DNA of 64,000 nt, taken from NCBI RefSeq assembly GCF_003590095.1, contig NC_039483.1, positions 7,254,001 to 7,318,000 on the forward strand. Direction: 5' to 3'. The DNA comes from Trichoplusia ni (Eukaryota > Arthropoda > Insecta > Lepidoptera > Noctuidae). Made by a program: the position numbers and the translations under genes. The stretch's first letter is position 1. Every line of letters begins with the position of its first letter. Below, piece after piece: positions 34,036-47,904 of this stretch. The notes beneath the pieces are model-generated. The model was not told the DNA's origin. It searched no databases and worked only from the letters and a program-made list of their open reading frames with translations.

Positions 34036-36849
34036 ACCCTGATAGGAAAAATCCTTGGCGAAATGATGCGAAAATGGATTTTCAACAAACAACTTCCCGC
34101 TTGTGTTGAAGGTTGCTGTTGAAGCTGTTAATTTATAATCAGTCTGTAGTTAGCGGGAACTCCATCATAAGGGGACTTCAAAAAGGATTTATTCAACAAG
34201 TTAAATGTACTTGATTGGGTATAAAGGGTATTTAGTTCGTTAACGATTTATTTTTAAAAGAAGAAAATATTTTGTCTCGCTTCGGTGCGCTTTGGTATGC
34301 AAAATTATAGCGTTGATTAATCAAACACGCACGCATGAGTATAAAAGGTCCAATTAAGAAATAAATAAGAATCGGTTAATAAATGGCATACTGCATACAA
34401 AGATAAAAGATTTAAATACGAATTTCTTTAGAAAACTCATATTAATAGATATTACTGTAGAAATTAATTGTCCCTTATAGGATAATAGAAAAATAAAAAA
34501 TGTAATAAAACCTTTTTGACGAGCAAGAATATCAATCTAAGACCTTTCTTTTAAATTATTAATATTGGCAACAATCTCATAACTACCAATACTTGTATTA
34601 TGTTTAATGTTATTGACGTTAATAAACTTTCAAGAGCTTAACGTCTATAGAATATTAAAATGTGTCAATTATAAAGTAAAAGTAAGACGGCGAAGTGCTC
34701 ATTATTCAAACCTTCCATTAAATTAAATTAAATCAGCAACAAGCTTTCTTATCGTAAGTGTACGCGTAATAAAGTACCAGTCAATAAAATTTGATCATTA
34801 CCTTTATGGTATTATTAGTTTTATAATTGACACACTAACGGATAGCCATAATAAGCGAGCGGTAAATTGTTGTTATCATACTAAGTACGCAGTGAGGCAA
34901 TAGTTCAGACTGGGAGTTACTGTAATTGCCAATAAGCAAAACGGTAGCACTTCAGGCTCGTCATAAATAAGTGCGTATCTGCTAATTCCCGACGATTAAG
35001 CTTGTGATTAAGTCACTATTACCTACCTAACAAACTTAGCGTTGCCATCCGTGTATTAACAGAAACGGCTCTTTTACACCTTAAGCGGTCGGCGTAAGTG
35101 TTAAATCAGATGCAATAACGACATCCCAGTGGCGCCATCTAGTGACGTCGTGTGGAATTAATAAGACATATCTGCGGAATCAGGCGAGTCGGAATCTATT
35201 GACATAGGCAGGCAACCCGACATTATTACCAATTATGCGGCGCCGACATCAATGCGATGTTTATTTTTAGATGGCCATATTAGTTATATGGCTGCATGCT
35301 TACTGCCGAAGTATAATTTTAAAGGCCCGATGAGTTTGATAAGCTCGATGGTCGTAAACACGATAAGTAAGACATGCATTAACGGAATTAAACAAGAATT
35401 ACCATTGGTAGCTGGTACCTAGTATTTCTCACGGGAAATTGAAATGATAGTAGAATTCAATAAAGCAATAAAATGCGGTCCCCGATAGGATCAACTGGGA
35501 GTTATGAATATGCATTAAGAATCAATAAATTTTGACTGAAGTCTGTATTTAGGTATCTGGTTTAAACTGTAATAATTGGCTTGTTTAGCGATTGATATAC
35601 AGTTTCCTATTTTCTCTATGATTAAAATATTGACTGCTTGAAAATATTTGTTCACTACAAGTTTGGACACTAAAAACAAGTAAGATTTATATTGATTATT
35701 TCTTAATTGCCAATACGTTGTAACTGTAATAATAATGATTAATCGCGAACCTAAACTTGTAGAATCCACAATTACTGTTATGAACTACGAATAATATGTT
35801 TTACTATGCCTAAATAGTTCGCAGTTCCCAGCTTTTGCAGAACTAACGTAAGCGTTCGAACTATTCAAATATTTACAAGTGCAATTACAGATAATATATA
35901 TTTGTTTTAGTGTTTAACTTAGGACCGCGCCAAGAGTTTAACAATACACATTATACTCTAACAATGTACAAATAATGGTTAATATTTTAACATAAAACAT
36001 GTGTAATTCATACGCAAATACTATATTATTAAAGTAATCGGATAAAAGGTTGTATGCTTTCAAATTCCCGCCGACGAAAACCGTCGTAAAACTCGCCCTT
36101 GTTCGGCAAAGGAATTTACGCGTACTGCCTGAGCGGTTTGTTATCAATCGATTTGACTAATTGACTGGAACACAATAGTATAGTGGGATAGAACTTTCAC
36201 TACATTAACTTTGCTTTGAAACGGTTTTAGAAATTATGATCGAATTTCTAATTTAATTTTAGCTTGGGCTGTATGTTCGATAATCATAGTGGTTATGAAC
36301 TGATTAAAAAAAATAGACAATGACATTTTGAGGTTAGCTGTCAAAAGCCAAAACAAAACATTTTCAAAAAAGAAACTATCGACTAAGTAATTCATATAAA
36401 TAGACGGGGTATACGAAATACTTCTAGGTACTATCAAATAAAACCTGCTTAGTAGATTGGTAATTGAGATTTTTTACTTTGCTTACTTGTTGTAATATGA
36501 TCAGTTAGCTTTCAATCAGTGATCAATTAAGACTGGTATCAATTAGCAAGTTGATATTGATTTCAAATTGCAGACGTTGCTACGTTAGTATCGTTAGGTT
36601 TTTGTAACATGTACAGGCTGATGTTCTATAGACATTAATGTAAAGAATTTAGGTTTTACTTGACTACAGGGTGATGTTATTGATATACAAAAGGTGTAGT
36701 TCTAACAATAACTTCATCATTTGATTTACACTAAGTATCTCATAGTAGAAGTAACATCCGAATGTGCTTCAGTTATTAAAGGTTGTTGTAGTAAAGGTTG
36801 TTGAAATTTAAGCTAGAAATAACATTTAACATAGATTTAGTCTACGCAA

Positions 36850-36920
36850 GATGGCTGGTTGCGAGCAACCGAAGATAGATCTCGATATCGCGCCATTGGA
36901 CTGACGATGATGATGATATA
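36850..36920 (+). repeat. LINE-type 3' end with GAT microsatellite
   Basis: 'gatggctggttgcgagcaac' followed by 'gcgccattggactgac' and (GATGAT)n resembles the tail of a lepidopteran non-LTR element, which often ends in short GAT repeats. Only the end is left. Confidence 0.5.
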
Positions 36921-37146
36921 GTCTAGTAAACTGCAGTAAGTATAGTGACTTCGACAACATTACTCTGGATATACATCTTGGACCACGATAAAAATATCAG
37001 ACATGTTTATATACTAAAAATAAAAATTTATTACAATATGAAGGTAAACAATAACAAAAGAAAATGCATCTGCGATCGTAAATTGTTTTCATATTTGTTA
37101 TTACTTTTTACATGTACCAGAGATGATTCCAGAAAGATGCATGATG

Positions 37147-37172
37147 CACAGCTAGTTTATGAACTAGCTGTG
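37147..37172. repeat. Short perfect hairpin
   Basis: CACAGCTAGTT and AACTAGCTGTG, 11-bp perfect arms around a TATG loop. No function is assigned. Confidence 0.65.
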
Positions 37173-37611
37173 TTCTTTAACAAAGCTGGAAAATACAATA
37201 TGATGAAAATGGCATAAGGAGGTAACAAACATGTACACACATTACAACCTCATAAACTAAGATGTGAATTTCAAGATATTTTTATACATTTGCGTTTGCT
37301 ATTACTGTATGCATACTAAGGAGTAGTATAATTAACTGCAGTGGGGATACTTCCCCAATCAAATAAGTATTCCTTGCATAGTATTTTATGTAACACCATA
37401 GCAACTCCTCTATTGACTACATGGGAGAACCTGCCTCGACCTATTATAATTTTGGCACTTTTCCTATCCATTTGCGTTAAAGGATGGTATTGTTTTTCTC
37501 CAATCGACAATAGAAAGTGTACCTATCGCATACATTCAGGTGAATTTGGTGTAAAGCTGAATGTATGATTCAGAGTAATGATGATGCAAACGAGTGATAC
37601 GGCTTGGGACT

Positions 37612-37806
37612 GCACGGATAGCCGAGTGGTTGAGGTCACCACGCCAAACCCACTGTGCACGTTGTGTCGCGGGTTCGATCCCCGCATAAGACAAGCATTT
37701 GTGTGATCCACTAATGCTTGTTCTGAGTCTGGGTGTCATTGTTCGTGTGATTTGTATGTTTGTGAAACCTCCCGCGATACAAGGATTAAATTCCTTAGTG
37801 CGGGAG
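37612..37806 (+). repeat. tRNA-derived SINE, best copy in the window
   Basis: Starts gcacggatagccgagtggtt. The A box TAGCCGAGTGG is at 37619-37629 and the B box GGTTCGATCC at 37672-37681, an intact Pol III internal promoter. The body has 'aatgcttgttctgagtctgg' and the tail 'caaggattaaattcc...cgggag'. It is the reference for the copies at 11340, 21480, 31612 and 48393. Confidence 0.9.
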
Positions 37807-38107
37807 AAACTTAAAGGTACACATAACATTTTTGTCCTAAGGCAGCTTCAGAATAATCAGACAACCAAGTCTAGACAACGCGTCTTATATTTCTCGATAT
37901 TCAGTTGTTGGATTTACGATTCACGATTAGAAAGGACTCGAGATTAACCACTCGAACGGAGTCGTAAATAGTAATCCTATTCTGAGATATAGTTTGATTT
38001 AAACTTCTGTCATAGTTACCAAGTGGCCGCCGCGCGCCGTAGTGCTGTTCACACTCTGTGATCGTATTACCTGTTTAACTATAGATTTGAACCTGTCTGG
38101 AAAAGGG

Positions 38108-38343
38108 GATAAAATGAAGTCAGAGAAATAAAGATGTTCATTCGTTTTTCATATGAGTTTGATTGTGATTGTGATGTCAAATCGAATAAACAGAAAGCCA
38201 AGACAAGACAGATAGTTTTTGCCGAATCAGTATTATTAGAAACTATGTAAAAACTAGATAAAATATAGTGAAAGGGAAATAAAGATGCTCCTTCGTTTTT
38301 TGGTATTAAAACAAATAATTTGGAGAGCGAAGACAAGACAGAC
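38108..38343. repeat. Diverged tandem duplication, period about 149 bases
   Basis: Two units, 38108-38213 and 38257-38343, share gataaaat, gaaataaagatg(t/c)tc, ttcgtttttt and a closing agc(c/g)aagacaagacaga. They differ by substitutions and a deletion. It is non-coding. Confidence 0.65.
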
Positions 38344-40399
38344 ATTTTACTTTAAATTCGTAAAATGTTTTGAAATTACAAGTCACGTGACTTATCGAAA
38401 AGGAATGTCATAATCATACACTGTCACGTTTAACATCATGAACTCCTTTACAAGTATATTTGCGAATGAAAGAATACCATACAGCCACTTTAAATACACT
38501 ACGATTATCTCTAGAATTAAAAGCTTTATCTCGTGTCGTCAACTGTTGAATGTCTTTGTTTTGTTTAAAGTAACGTCTATATATCCGTTATCGTTTATCT
38601 TAAGGCAGTATCCAGCAGAATCTGTAGTCGTCATTATTATGTGAGCTTAAAGACGTTTACATCGTGCAGTAATGCTACATTATCTCTTGTGTTTTAGTTG
38701 TCATTTTGCACTCAGGGTAAGCAGGTAAACTGATAAACTCAACTTATAGTACCGACTTGTTAATATTCCACTGTTGGATTTACATAGTTCTTTATATAGG
38801 TACATATGAAATTTCAATGAAATTCCACTCTTTTTTATTGCATATTTTTTGACAACATGGTTTTCATTCCGCTCTTTAGTGAAGAGAGGAAAGAAAATAT
38901 AAATATATTTTTATATAAATATAATATAAATTCCTTCTTTGCCCACAAATTCCACTACGTTAGTCAAACAAACCTGTAAGCTATTTCTAATAACTCAAAT
39001 TATCGCTTACTTCACATAATTAGACCAAACTAAATCTAAATGTGACCGTTTTGGAGCATAAAGCTTTAGGCGCGGACACGGCTACTATTGGTACAAGGTA
39101 CTACCACGAGTTTCACGAACTCTGCAAATAATACAGGTGCAGTTATGTGAGGGAGACGGCACTATACGCTGTGTATCGCTCTGTCTCGCTTCCACAATTG
39201 TAATATGACTATTAGTGGTGCTGGTAGGCCCCAGGTTGTTTAAAAGGATCTAGTTTCAAAGCTGGCGGCAACAGCAATGCTTAATGGTAATCGTTTCAGG
39301 AATTCATGTTTTATTACGCGCCGACTTACAAATAAGTTAAAAGGTGATTGTTCCGGAGTGGAATTAATATTGGTACCCTATTCTTAGAATGAAATATAGT
39401 GACACAATAGTATTCATAAATAAAGCTCATGGAATTAGGTTTTAGCGCGTGATAATTCACTGTTTAAAGCCTTTTTCGTTTGAGTATTGAAATAATTAAC
39501 ATGTTTTTTTTTAATTTTCTTCGAATTTAAGATCATTCAATTCTTTGTATTTATTATGTTATTAATACTTTATTTAATACAAAGTTTTTTTTTAACGGCA
39601 GCACTAAGATATAACGAACTGACATAATACGCCCCCGAGGTGTAACAAAAACTCTTTGCTCGTAATCTCTTTGCAAGCGCTTTCACTTTTAGGGTCCTAT
39701 TACGCAAACTTTTTTATACATTATCTCGATTCATATATTGTGATCAATCATAAAAAAGTAATATTTTGTAATTGTGTGTTGAGTATAAATGTAATTATCT
39801 GGTTATGTATATGAAAGTGTTTTACTATCCAAATTGTTTTGTTGGACAATCAATCACGGTTGATTGATTGATGTAAATTTCGTTAAGTGACCGTTATCTA
39901 GATCTTACGTTCATTAACGTTCAGGAACATAAAACAATAATTAAAATAGAATGGGATTATGATGCTGCTCTGTTCAGTAACTCGTAACTTTGAACATCAC
40001 TTTATGTTCTCACTTACATTAACGAGTCGGACTTTCGACGCTGAGGATCACAAATAGAGAAAATAAAACTTGTCACCCAGCAAATTTATAACCGTACTGA
40101 CCGCTGCTTAACCTAGTTTTTTTTTTGTTTTTGTGGCAACAGATATGTTTTGTCTTTTGTGAAAATTGTAACGGATCATCCGTCACGGTTTATGTGATGC
40201 AGCCTGGTGACCAACGGACAGACAGCGGAGGCTTAATAAGAAGACTTTTTTTAGCCATAGATTTCGGATCATTAATAACAACTATAAAAAACAAATGACA
40301 GCCTACCGTTATCGCAGTCAATCATAAAGTCAAAATAGACAATTAACTTAAAAAGCTTGTCCAGACCATAGTAAATTACCGAATAAACTTGCGTTGCCC

Positions 40400-40570
40400 G
40401 CTAAGTGAAAACAAAGGGCGTTATTATCATCATTAGGCCACAATTAGGGCCGCGGGGTCAATGCCCGGTAATGGCTTAACCGATACCAAATTACCAATTA
40501 GCTTCACTTAACCAACGTTGCAACTGATGTACGCGTTAATTCACTATTCACGCTAAATTTTCTGTTCTAT
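40400..40570. promoter_or_regulatory. Candidate regulatory island
   Basis: Non-repetitive stretch with clustered homeodomain-like words (CAATTAG twice, ACCAATTAGC, GTTAATTCAC) among CG-richer text (GGGCCGCGGGGTCAATG). No reading frame. Called only as a possible enhancer. Confidence 0.25.
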
Positions 40571-42309
40571 GCAACTTTGGTGTGAATTCAATGGTAAAAA
40601 AATAAACAGAGTAATTTGCTTTCGACACGGTATGTCTTAGGCAATATTTGAAGAAGATCCTTTTATAACCATAGTTCACTATATTAATGTCAACTTACAG
40701 CAGATATAACTGTTGTAGACAAAGAAACAAAAATATTATAATAAAAATAAAGTTTTAAGAATAACCGCCACAGTTTTAAGGTCATCACAACAGATGGCAG
40801 CCTTGAGCTATTTTACAACACATTATTCTTTACACGATCTACAATTTTACGTCATTACACTACGATCACGCAAAGATCACATCACATGTGCATTAGATTT
40901 AATATTAAAATATATTTTATAAAAGCTTGTCCTATATTAATATGCAAATGAGTTAATAGTCCATTACTGCATGGTCCATTAGACCCATTAGTCCATTTTA
41001 CCAGTCCAGTCGGGTTTTGCGTTGTTTCAAAATTTGTCATAATTCAATACTGGACATTCGCCGATAACATGTCACAGAACACTGGGTTTTACGGCTAAAA
41101 TACGACTAAAACTATAAAATTTTAATGTAAGTTACGATGGTTGATTGATAAATAGACAGTGCCATTAATTTTAACGGATTTGATTTGGAAATAAGCCCGC
41201 CGTGATTTGTTTAGCATAAGATAGGGGGAGACCACACAAAAAGTCGACTTACATATTTTTATACGCCTTGCATATACATACGTGTATATTTTGTTTGATA
41301 AAAGTTACTTACATAACTTTTTTAAATATATCTATCTTTTTATACAAGTATTTGACTCAAATAATACAAAAAAGTAAAACAAAGTTTTATGGTATTAACT
41401 CAGAAACATACAAATTATTAGTTTTAATTGTTGTTAGTAAGAATTATGCTTAAATTATTACAAAATGTACGGGCTGCAACAGAAGCCGGCGCCTCGTTGG
41501 ACAATGCCTGCTTGTTGCTCTTCACCCATCACTCTATCCCATTATCCTAAGCATCGCAACATAGGTAAACGACACAATCATTAACAACGGGAAAACGTAT
41601 ACACTTGGTTTTGATCGCACTGTCACGAGCACGGCAGTCGATAGCCTATACCGCTGAGCCAAACGCGCAAGTACATGATAGCTCGAAATTCAGTTGTGTT
41701 TTGACTGAACTGCGAATAGCGCCATCTATCGAAAAACATATGTACTCAAACGACAACGACAAATATTACACTGAGAAGTCGAATTTTATTTAATTTGTCG
41801 TTTATTATTAATCGAATAAGTTCGTAAAAAATATTATTATGATTATTTTAGGGAAAAGACTAGGCCAATGAACTTGAACGTAGTTACAAACAAGTAAGTT
41901 TCTACATGGATTAATCGAATTCCGTATCATTAATTCCTGTAGAGTTAAGCAGAAAGTTGCCGGTCATGACACAATGTCGGTGTGTTTGCGATCTATTGAT
42001 AACCGTGGGATTTATCTCGAAGGAAGTGAAACAGAATCCAATCGTTGACCGGACGCTGCGTCCGTTGTGAATGAGGCACGGCCTCCACTTTCCCTCTCTA
42101 GCCAACTTATGACTTTAACTGCTCAATACTGGTCTAGGCGTTAAATGTATTGCCTATTTGTCCAAGTAGACACATTCGTAGCTTTCTACATTGAAAAATA
42201 AAAATTGCTACTAGAACATTTTGCATTTTGTCTTTTGATATAAAATTCAGACCATTTCATAAATAAATAATAATAAATGCGGACAACATCACATGCTAAA
42301 GCACTTGTG

Positions 42310-42453
42310 TTATGGAATTCAGATACAACGAAAGTACCACAAACACCCAGACCCGAGACAATGTAGAAATGACAATTTTTACATTGACCCGACCGGGGAT
42401 CAAACCCGGCACCTGGCGACACCTTGAAACCGGTGCGTAGGCCCCTCGTCGGT
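42310..42453 (-). repeat. tRNA-derived SINE, second family
   Basis: On the minus strand, GCCGGGTTTGATCCCC (42395-42410) is a good B box, followed by 'cattgtctcgggtctgggtg' and a tail containing 'gtggtactttcg'. The head differs from the 37612 family. It is a partial copy. Confidence 0.7.
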
Positions 42454-42634
42454 TTATTACATTATACTTCACTTTATACTTATTGTAATAAGCGAGCATG
42501 ATGAAATATTACTCATACTACTTGACAAATGGATTGGCCACGCAGCGTCGGTATTAACGATCAAAGGATCACACATTATGTTATTGCATTAGATTCCTTC
42601 AAAACGGTACGTGAAGGGATACGGTTACTGAACA

Positions 42635-42790
42635 TAATGTTTGTTACTCTTTCACGCAAATACCACTGAACGGATTTTAACGAAACTTGGTACACAGATA
42701 GCTTATAACCTGGATTAATACATAGGATAGTTTTTATTTTTATCCTAAAGTTAAGTTCCCGTGCGATCATTTCCGATATTTAGCGGGCGA
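42635..42790 (+). repeat. Interspersed repeat, same type as 10600
   Basis: Contains 'tctttcacgcaaataccact', 'gaaacttggtacacagat', 'tttttatcct' and 'agcgggcgag'. It is related by eye to the fragments at 10600 and 18571. Confidence 0.6.
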
Positions 42791-45700
42791 GTCCACACTT
42801 CCCACTTGGTGTTTAAAAGTATTCATTGGTGTGGAAATTAAAAATGTCTATTTTTCACGTAACAAACCCTCAAGTTCTTACAGCGTCATTAGGAATCGCA
42901 TCTTAGTACTTCATGTTTGCTTAAGATATGTTTAAATACCCAAAGCGTCGATAAATCTATGAATTTCCTTCAAATTATTACGTGCCACACATGAGAAACA
43001 CAGCGTAGTCAATTTATCAATATTTCTACCATGAGTATTTTTACGGATTTATTTGAAGCTTATAAGCGCAAGGAAATGCATCTGCCAATCAAACTGACGT
43101 AATACGACGTAATCTCCTCACCCGTAACAACCCTCCGAACAATGGGATATATACCCTAAATATTAAGAGAAATATGGGAATTGATTCTGAGAGTATTACG
43201 TTTTACGATAAATATACACTTATAAGTATACTAATAAGATAAATATAAGCTTGGTATTATTTTGTGAAATACTATCTACTATCTAGTATTACTTTGAAAA
43301 TACTTCTATATTTAAATTCGACGACAAGATTGCTGGTAGTGTTTAAATTTGGAACAAAGCTGTTTTAGTCGATAACGGTTAGATTTTGTTGAAATTAACT
43401 CCATTAGTTACATTTAGCTATTAAGTTACTCTATACAATGGCCCATGCTCAATTACTTGCGATTATAGTCTACCAAAGTATTCCAGTATCCTCGGTCCGT
43501 ATATTCTTTTCCGTAATATTTATTTATAACTGTATTATTTCATATCAATGGTCATATCTCAGATATGTCCGGTCCATATGTTATTCAGTAATGAGGGTCG
43601 TAAGATGTGGATGGCAACACCAATAATTGGTAGTCGCTGGCATTACACACGATTTCACCAATTTCATTGTATCAAATACATTGGCACAGAATTGAATAGG
43701 GTGATCTCTATTACGTCGTGTTAAGGTGCAAAGTTGTAGGTAGCTGTCAAAAATGAGTAGGTATATCGTAATAAGTCTGTAACGGGATTATTTCGAAGAA
43801 ACCGCCATTGAAACCCTTCGTTTCATCTCTAATTGCTTCTGAGGAAATGTTATTAAATTTGTGGATCCTCGCATCGATCGGACGGCGTTTTTATGTCGGC
43901 TGTGTTGCCATGTAATATTGAAATATTGCTTCGTTTTATTTATTGGTGGGGGAATACTGAGGCGCGGCCTTTTAGGGCTTAAGTTCATGCCGTGGCTATT
44001 GTGAGCTTTGAAAGGTATTGTTTTATGAAAACGTTTTTGTAATGTATTTGCTAATTAGTTTCTTTGTAATACACAAGTTGTGTGGGAGAATTAAGATTAA
44101 TTGATGTGACTTTTCTTTCATATCTTCTTTAGATCACATTCTAACCAAATCATTGAAATATACTCGTATATTTATTACATGTGATTATGTATCAAAGAAG
44201 TATGAAGTAAATCCTTTGTATATTATTAAAGAGGACAAAAAAAACTTTAGAACAGAAATCACTTTCCAAATACTAAACTTGTTCCGCAAATAATCGCCTA
44301 ATAAAATACTACAGCAAAACTCGAAACTGCCTTTTAAACAGTTTACAATCGAATACAAAACAACAAACGAAAATTATCGGTTAAAGTTACGGTTTTGTTT
44401 ACGGTAACCGTAACCGCTCCGCCACGCTCCCCTAGGGAAGAATGCTAACCGAAAAACATCGCGTTCCATATTCAAACTATTTAAAAACTCTGTCTTCGCT
44501 TGTTTTGTTACTGAAAGCATCAATATTTTTTTAATTGTTTTTTTTTACCAGATCGATGGTTACACTAGCAATAAATTATTATGCCGTTTTGTTTTGGAGA
44601 AATTAGAATTAGTATTTTTTAAATACATATCTACATCCTATAATATCTAAAACGGTTAACGCGGTGTCTCAATTTCAATTTTGAACGTAAATTAGATAGA
44701 GCTTTATCGATATTCAACGAATTTGATAAAACTTTACTAAACATTAATAACTCAAAAAGATTTCCATATAATACTAAATGGACCTTCAGATTGCTAAATG
44801 CTACGTCCACACATGTAAATTCCTTATTAAGTACATAACATTAAATATTAATAATTCGTATTCCTACAGTTGACATTACCATTAAACGCTGTCATACAAA
44901 GATTAATAGCAAAACAACGAATACGTTTGTAATACAACTATTTAGTATTCAGCGAACAAGACATGTGTAAACATGGAATATGGAAAACTAAAAGGAAGTG
45001 GTATTTAGGTAGGTAGTGTCACAATTAGGAGGTAACGATCAACAATTTGACATCATTAAACATTTTTATCACTATAAGAGACTCCAATACTATTCTCTGT
45101 TGTCTGCCGTCGTTTATTGATATCAAAACTGATTTAATACTCAACGAATTTGATGTAAAATACCTAAAAAGCGAGGATCAGTGAATAAATTGGACATTGG
45201 GTCTGTAGACAACTACCTAGCATTTCTCTAAATGCTGACGCTATTAAATCGCAACAATCAATTTAAATTAGAAGAAGGACGTCATTCTTATAAACTTGAA
45301 GTATTATATTCTTTATTGTCTAAGCATTGCTTCTAATACTACGGTAATGTAGAGTCACTTCCATAGCCCTCTGTGATCCGTGTACGCATATGAGTTGTAT
45401 CGGCAAATATTCATCAAGTATTTGATAAATAGTTCCGACTAGCAAGGAGGTTGTATAGTTGAGAATACTTACATACTTATGAAGTATTCATGCACGTCAT
45501 TAAGCGTTCACTCCCAGACTGAAGCCGCAAAGTTGTAGAGTTTAGGAGAGTTGATAAGAATGTCGATGCAACACATTTTAGAGTTTTGAATTGCTTAGGA
45601 CCTGTATGTTGTGTGTAGGGGATATCGATCTTTTTGAGGATTATTCTTAGTTTTCAGAATAACGCAATAATCAAAGATATTGAGTAGGTATGTGACTCTA

Positions 45701-46239
45701 CATTTTAGTTTACTGAAATGTTATAATTTTCCAGTGATTTCAAGGGAATCCACACACAAAGGAATTAATTTCGCATGAATACATAGTCATATTTCGGATA
45801 CCGATTACGTCACTGTCGTTAGCTCTTTAAAGAAAGATAATAAGTTTTTTTAATGTTTTAAATACTTAATTATATTGTAGATAAATGAATAAATATTAAG
45901 AATAGTAATTGTTATGGTAAGAGCTTCATGTGTCGTCATTTTTTTTAAACACGAACATTTATTAAATTCTGTTAATCACTAAAACATTTCTCACAATGCA
46001 GATGTATACCTACTCCTTTGTAAATTCAATACCAAGAAAGTAGTAGCGACGTGGTCGATCGTAACTTAGCTTCATAATCACAGCAATATCCTTTCGTATT
46101 TGCGATGCAAATATCGACAACTTCCAATTAACGACAAACGGAACATTTCCATCAATTAAGATTTTATTACAATAATTTTTGGACAGCTCCTTACAGAGTT
46201 ACGCATTTCATAACTACTGAATGTTTCATAAATTCGTGT

Positions 46240-46345
46240 AACAATATGCGACGAAATTAAAATTGTAATTAAAATTGCCGGTTTTCTGTAGGGCGGGCCG
46301 ACCTCATTAAACGGTCAGGTAATTAGCAATTTTGTAAATGGTCTT
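46240..46345. promoter_or_regulatory. Candidate regulatory island
   Basis: A cluster of ATTA/TAAT words (GTAATTAAAATTGC, GGTAATTAGCAA) next to GGGCGGGCCGACC. Non-coding, just left of the MITE at 46581. Only a weak enhancer candidate. Confidence 0.25.
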
Positions 46346-46580
46346 ATTCATTATTTTGTTGGGGGCAAATTAAATGCGGTTGTAAAAATGTCGGCTTTTC
46401 CGACGCTACACTTGTTCTCTGTAATTTGTGCGCTATGCTTTTTTATTTTTAATGGCGTCTACAATAGGTTGGTACATTGTTGCCAGTTCTTTTTTCAAAC
46501 TCGTTTTTTGAAGCGATTTTTAGTTCGTTTTGGGTCATTCTTTTGTTTTGTGTTGAATGCATTGCAAATATTTACCTATA

Positions 46581-47141
46581 AGTCCGATTTTTAATTCGAG
46601 GCAGTAAAATGACAATTGCAACTGTCATTTATACAAAAAAGGGTGACCCGCTACAATAGTGATGTTTGGAAATCTTACTACGACGATGACATTTAGTCAT
46701 GCTTTATTTTATTATGTATCAAAAATTTACTATTTCTATTAATTGAGCTTTTATAATTGTAAGTTGATATTAAATTTGTTTTTCATCCAACCACTGCATA
46801 ATGTCAGAATTCATCCAGTTTGGAGTTGGATGCGCTCGACTTTTCTTGCATGGTAAGGTGCTTCATCTTATACCAGCACCGCATTTGGCTTTAATTTTAT
46901 AAATTTAAATTAATATTATTATTTTTTTACATTTAAAAACAGTCACAGTGCATGTCTTTTGATTAATTGTCGTAAATATTTTTTTTTATACAGAGCTAAT
47001 TTGATATCTGAATAAAAAAAATGTAATCTCGACTAACTTTTGATTGTAATAAGTCGATTCTAACACATCACTATTTATTTGGAATTAAAAACCTGCCACA
47101 CTGGAAATGTCATTTTACTGCCTCGAATTAAAAATCGGACT
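46581..47141. mobile_element. MITE with perfect 34-bp terminal inverted repeats
   Basis: Left end 46581-46614 begins AGTCCGATTTTTAATTCGAG; right end 47108-47141 is its exact reverse complement over 34 bases. The element is 561 bp and AT-rich, and no transposase frame is visible. ATA flanks both ends (46578-46580 and 47142-47144), a possible 3-bp target duplication. The superfamily is not assigned: 3-bp duplications occur in PIF/Harbinger elements, but the usual TAA/TTA target is not seen. Identical ends imply recent mobility or strong constraint. Confidence 0.88.
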
Positions 47142-47590
47142 ATAAATATATTATTTTTACATAAAAAACGATTAAAAATATGCAATATTTTATCCAATAA
47201 ATATTAGCCTTTTCCTATGCTAGCTAAATATACTAATGCAAATACATGTAACATCCATTGAATTTAATAGAAATAGTCAACAACTGGAATTACGTCACCA
47301 TATAATTTGCAATATTGAAACGTATCTATCCATTGTAAGTAATTAACAGGCAACTGTAAATTATTATTTTATAACCGGCGTTTGTGGCAATCGCATGAAT
47401 TATAGATGTCAATAAACAATGATTAAACAATTCTGTGCTATTGAATTCAATGGATTCGTTTTAGTGCAAATTAACGTATTGAAACGATTTTAGCGAGTTT
47501 ATTAACTTGTTTTAATTGGTTGAAAGAGTCGCTGTGATTGGCTGAATGTTGTTATAGCTATGATATCACTCTTTATCTAGTCTATATATA

Positions 47591-47848
47591 ACTAGCTGTT
47601 ACACGTGTCTTCGTCTACGTGTTTATGAAGATTTTGTTAATGTTTGAGACGTATTTGTATTAGATATATTTCATTACTTTTCTGGTCCTATTAATTACTG
47701 CGTTACAATATATATCCTATAGCCTTAGTCAAGAAAAGGGTTATCTAACAGTGAGAGGATTCTTCAAATTGGACCTGTAGTTTCTGAGATTTGCTTGTTC
47801 AAAGAAACACGCAAACTCCTTAGCTTTATATAATACTAGTTTAGATTA
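47591..47848 (+). repeat. Interspersed repeat, 'actagctg...cttcgtctacgtg' type
   Basis: Begins actagctgttacacgtgtct tcgtctacgtg and ends with 'tagctttatataatactagt', preceded by 'cttcaaattgga' and 'gtttctgagattt'. This is the common lepidopteran element with those paired ends, decayed here. It ends about 70 bases from the splice structure at 47917. Confidence 0.7.
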
Positions 47849-47904
47849 GTTATGAAACAACTTAGTAATTATAACTTAGCCTGGATGTATGATCTGCTGG
47901 TAGA

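Larger units (their letters stand above)
33170..46580 (-). other. Probable long upstream intron or 5' flank of Caskin
   Basis: No exon with coding character is recognised on either strand. I looked for ankyrin and SH3 coding text and found none. It holds dispersed repeats (listed separately), some islands with denser homeodomain-type TAATTA words, and long AT-rich stretches. The splice structure at 47917 suggests that a minus-strand transcript crosses it. Confidence 0.5.

Noticed and set aside
37612..37690. tRNA gene-like head with A and B boxes
   Set aside because: It is followed by a SINE body and tail shared with several other copies, and no cloverleaf with a proper acceptor stem can be drawn. 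Not a tRNA gene.
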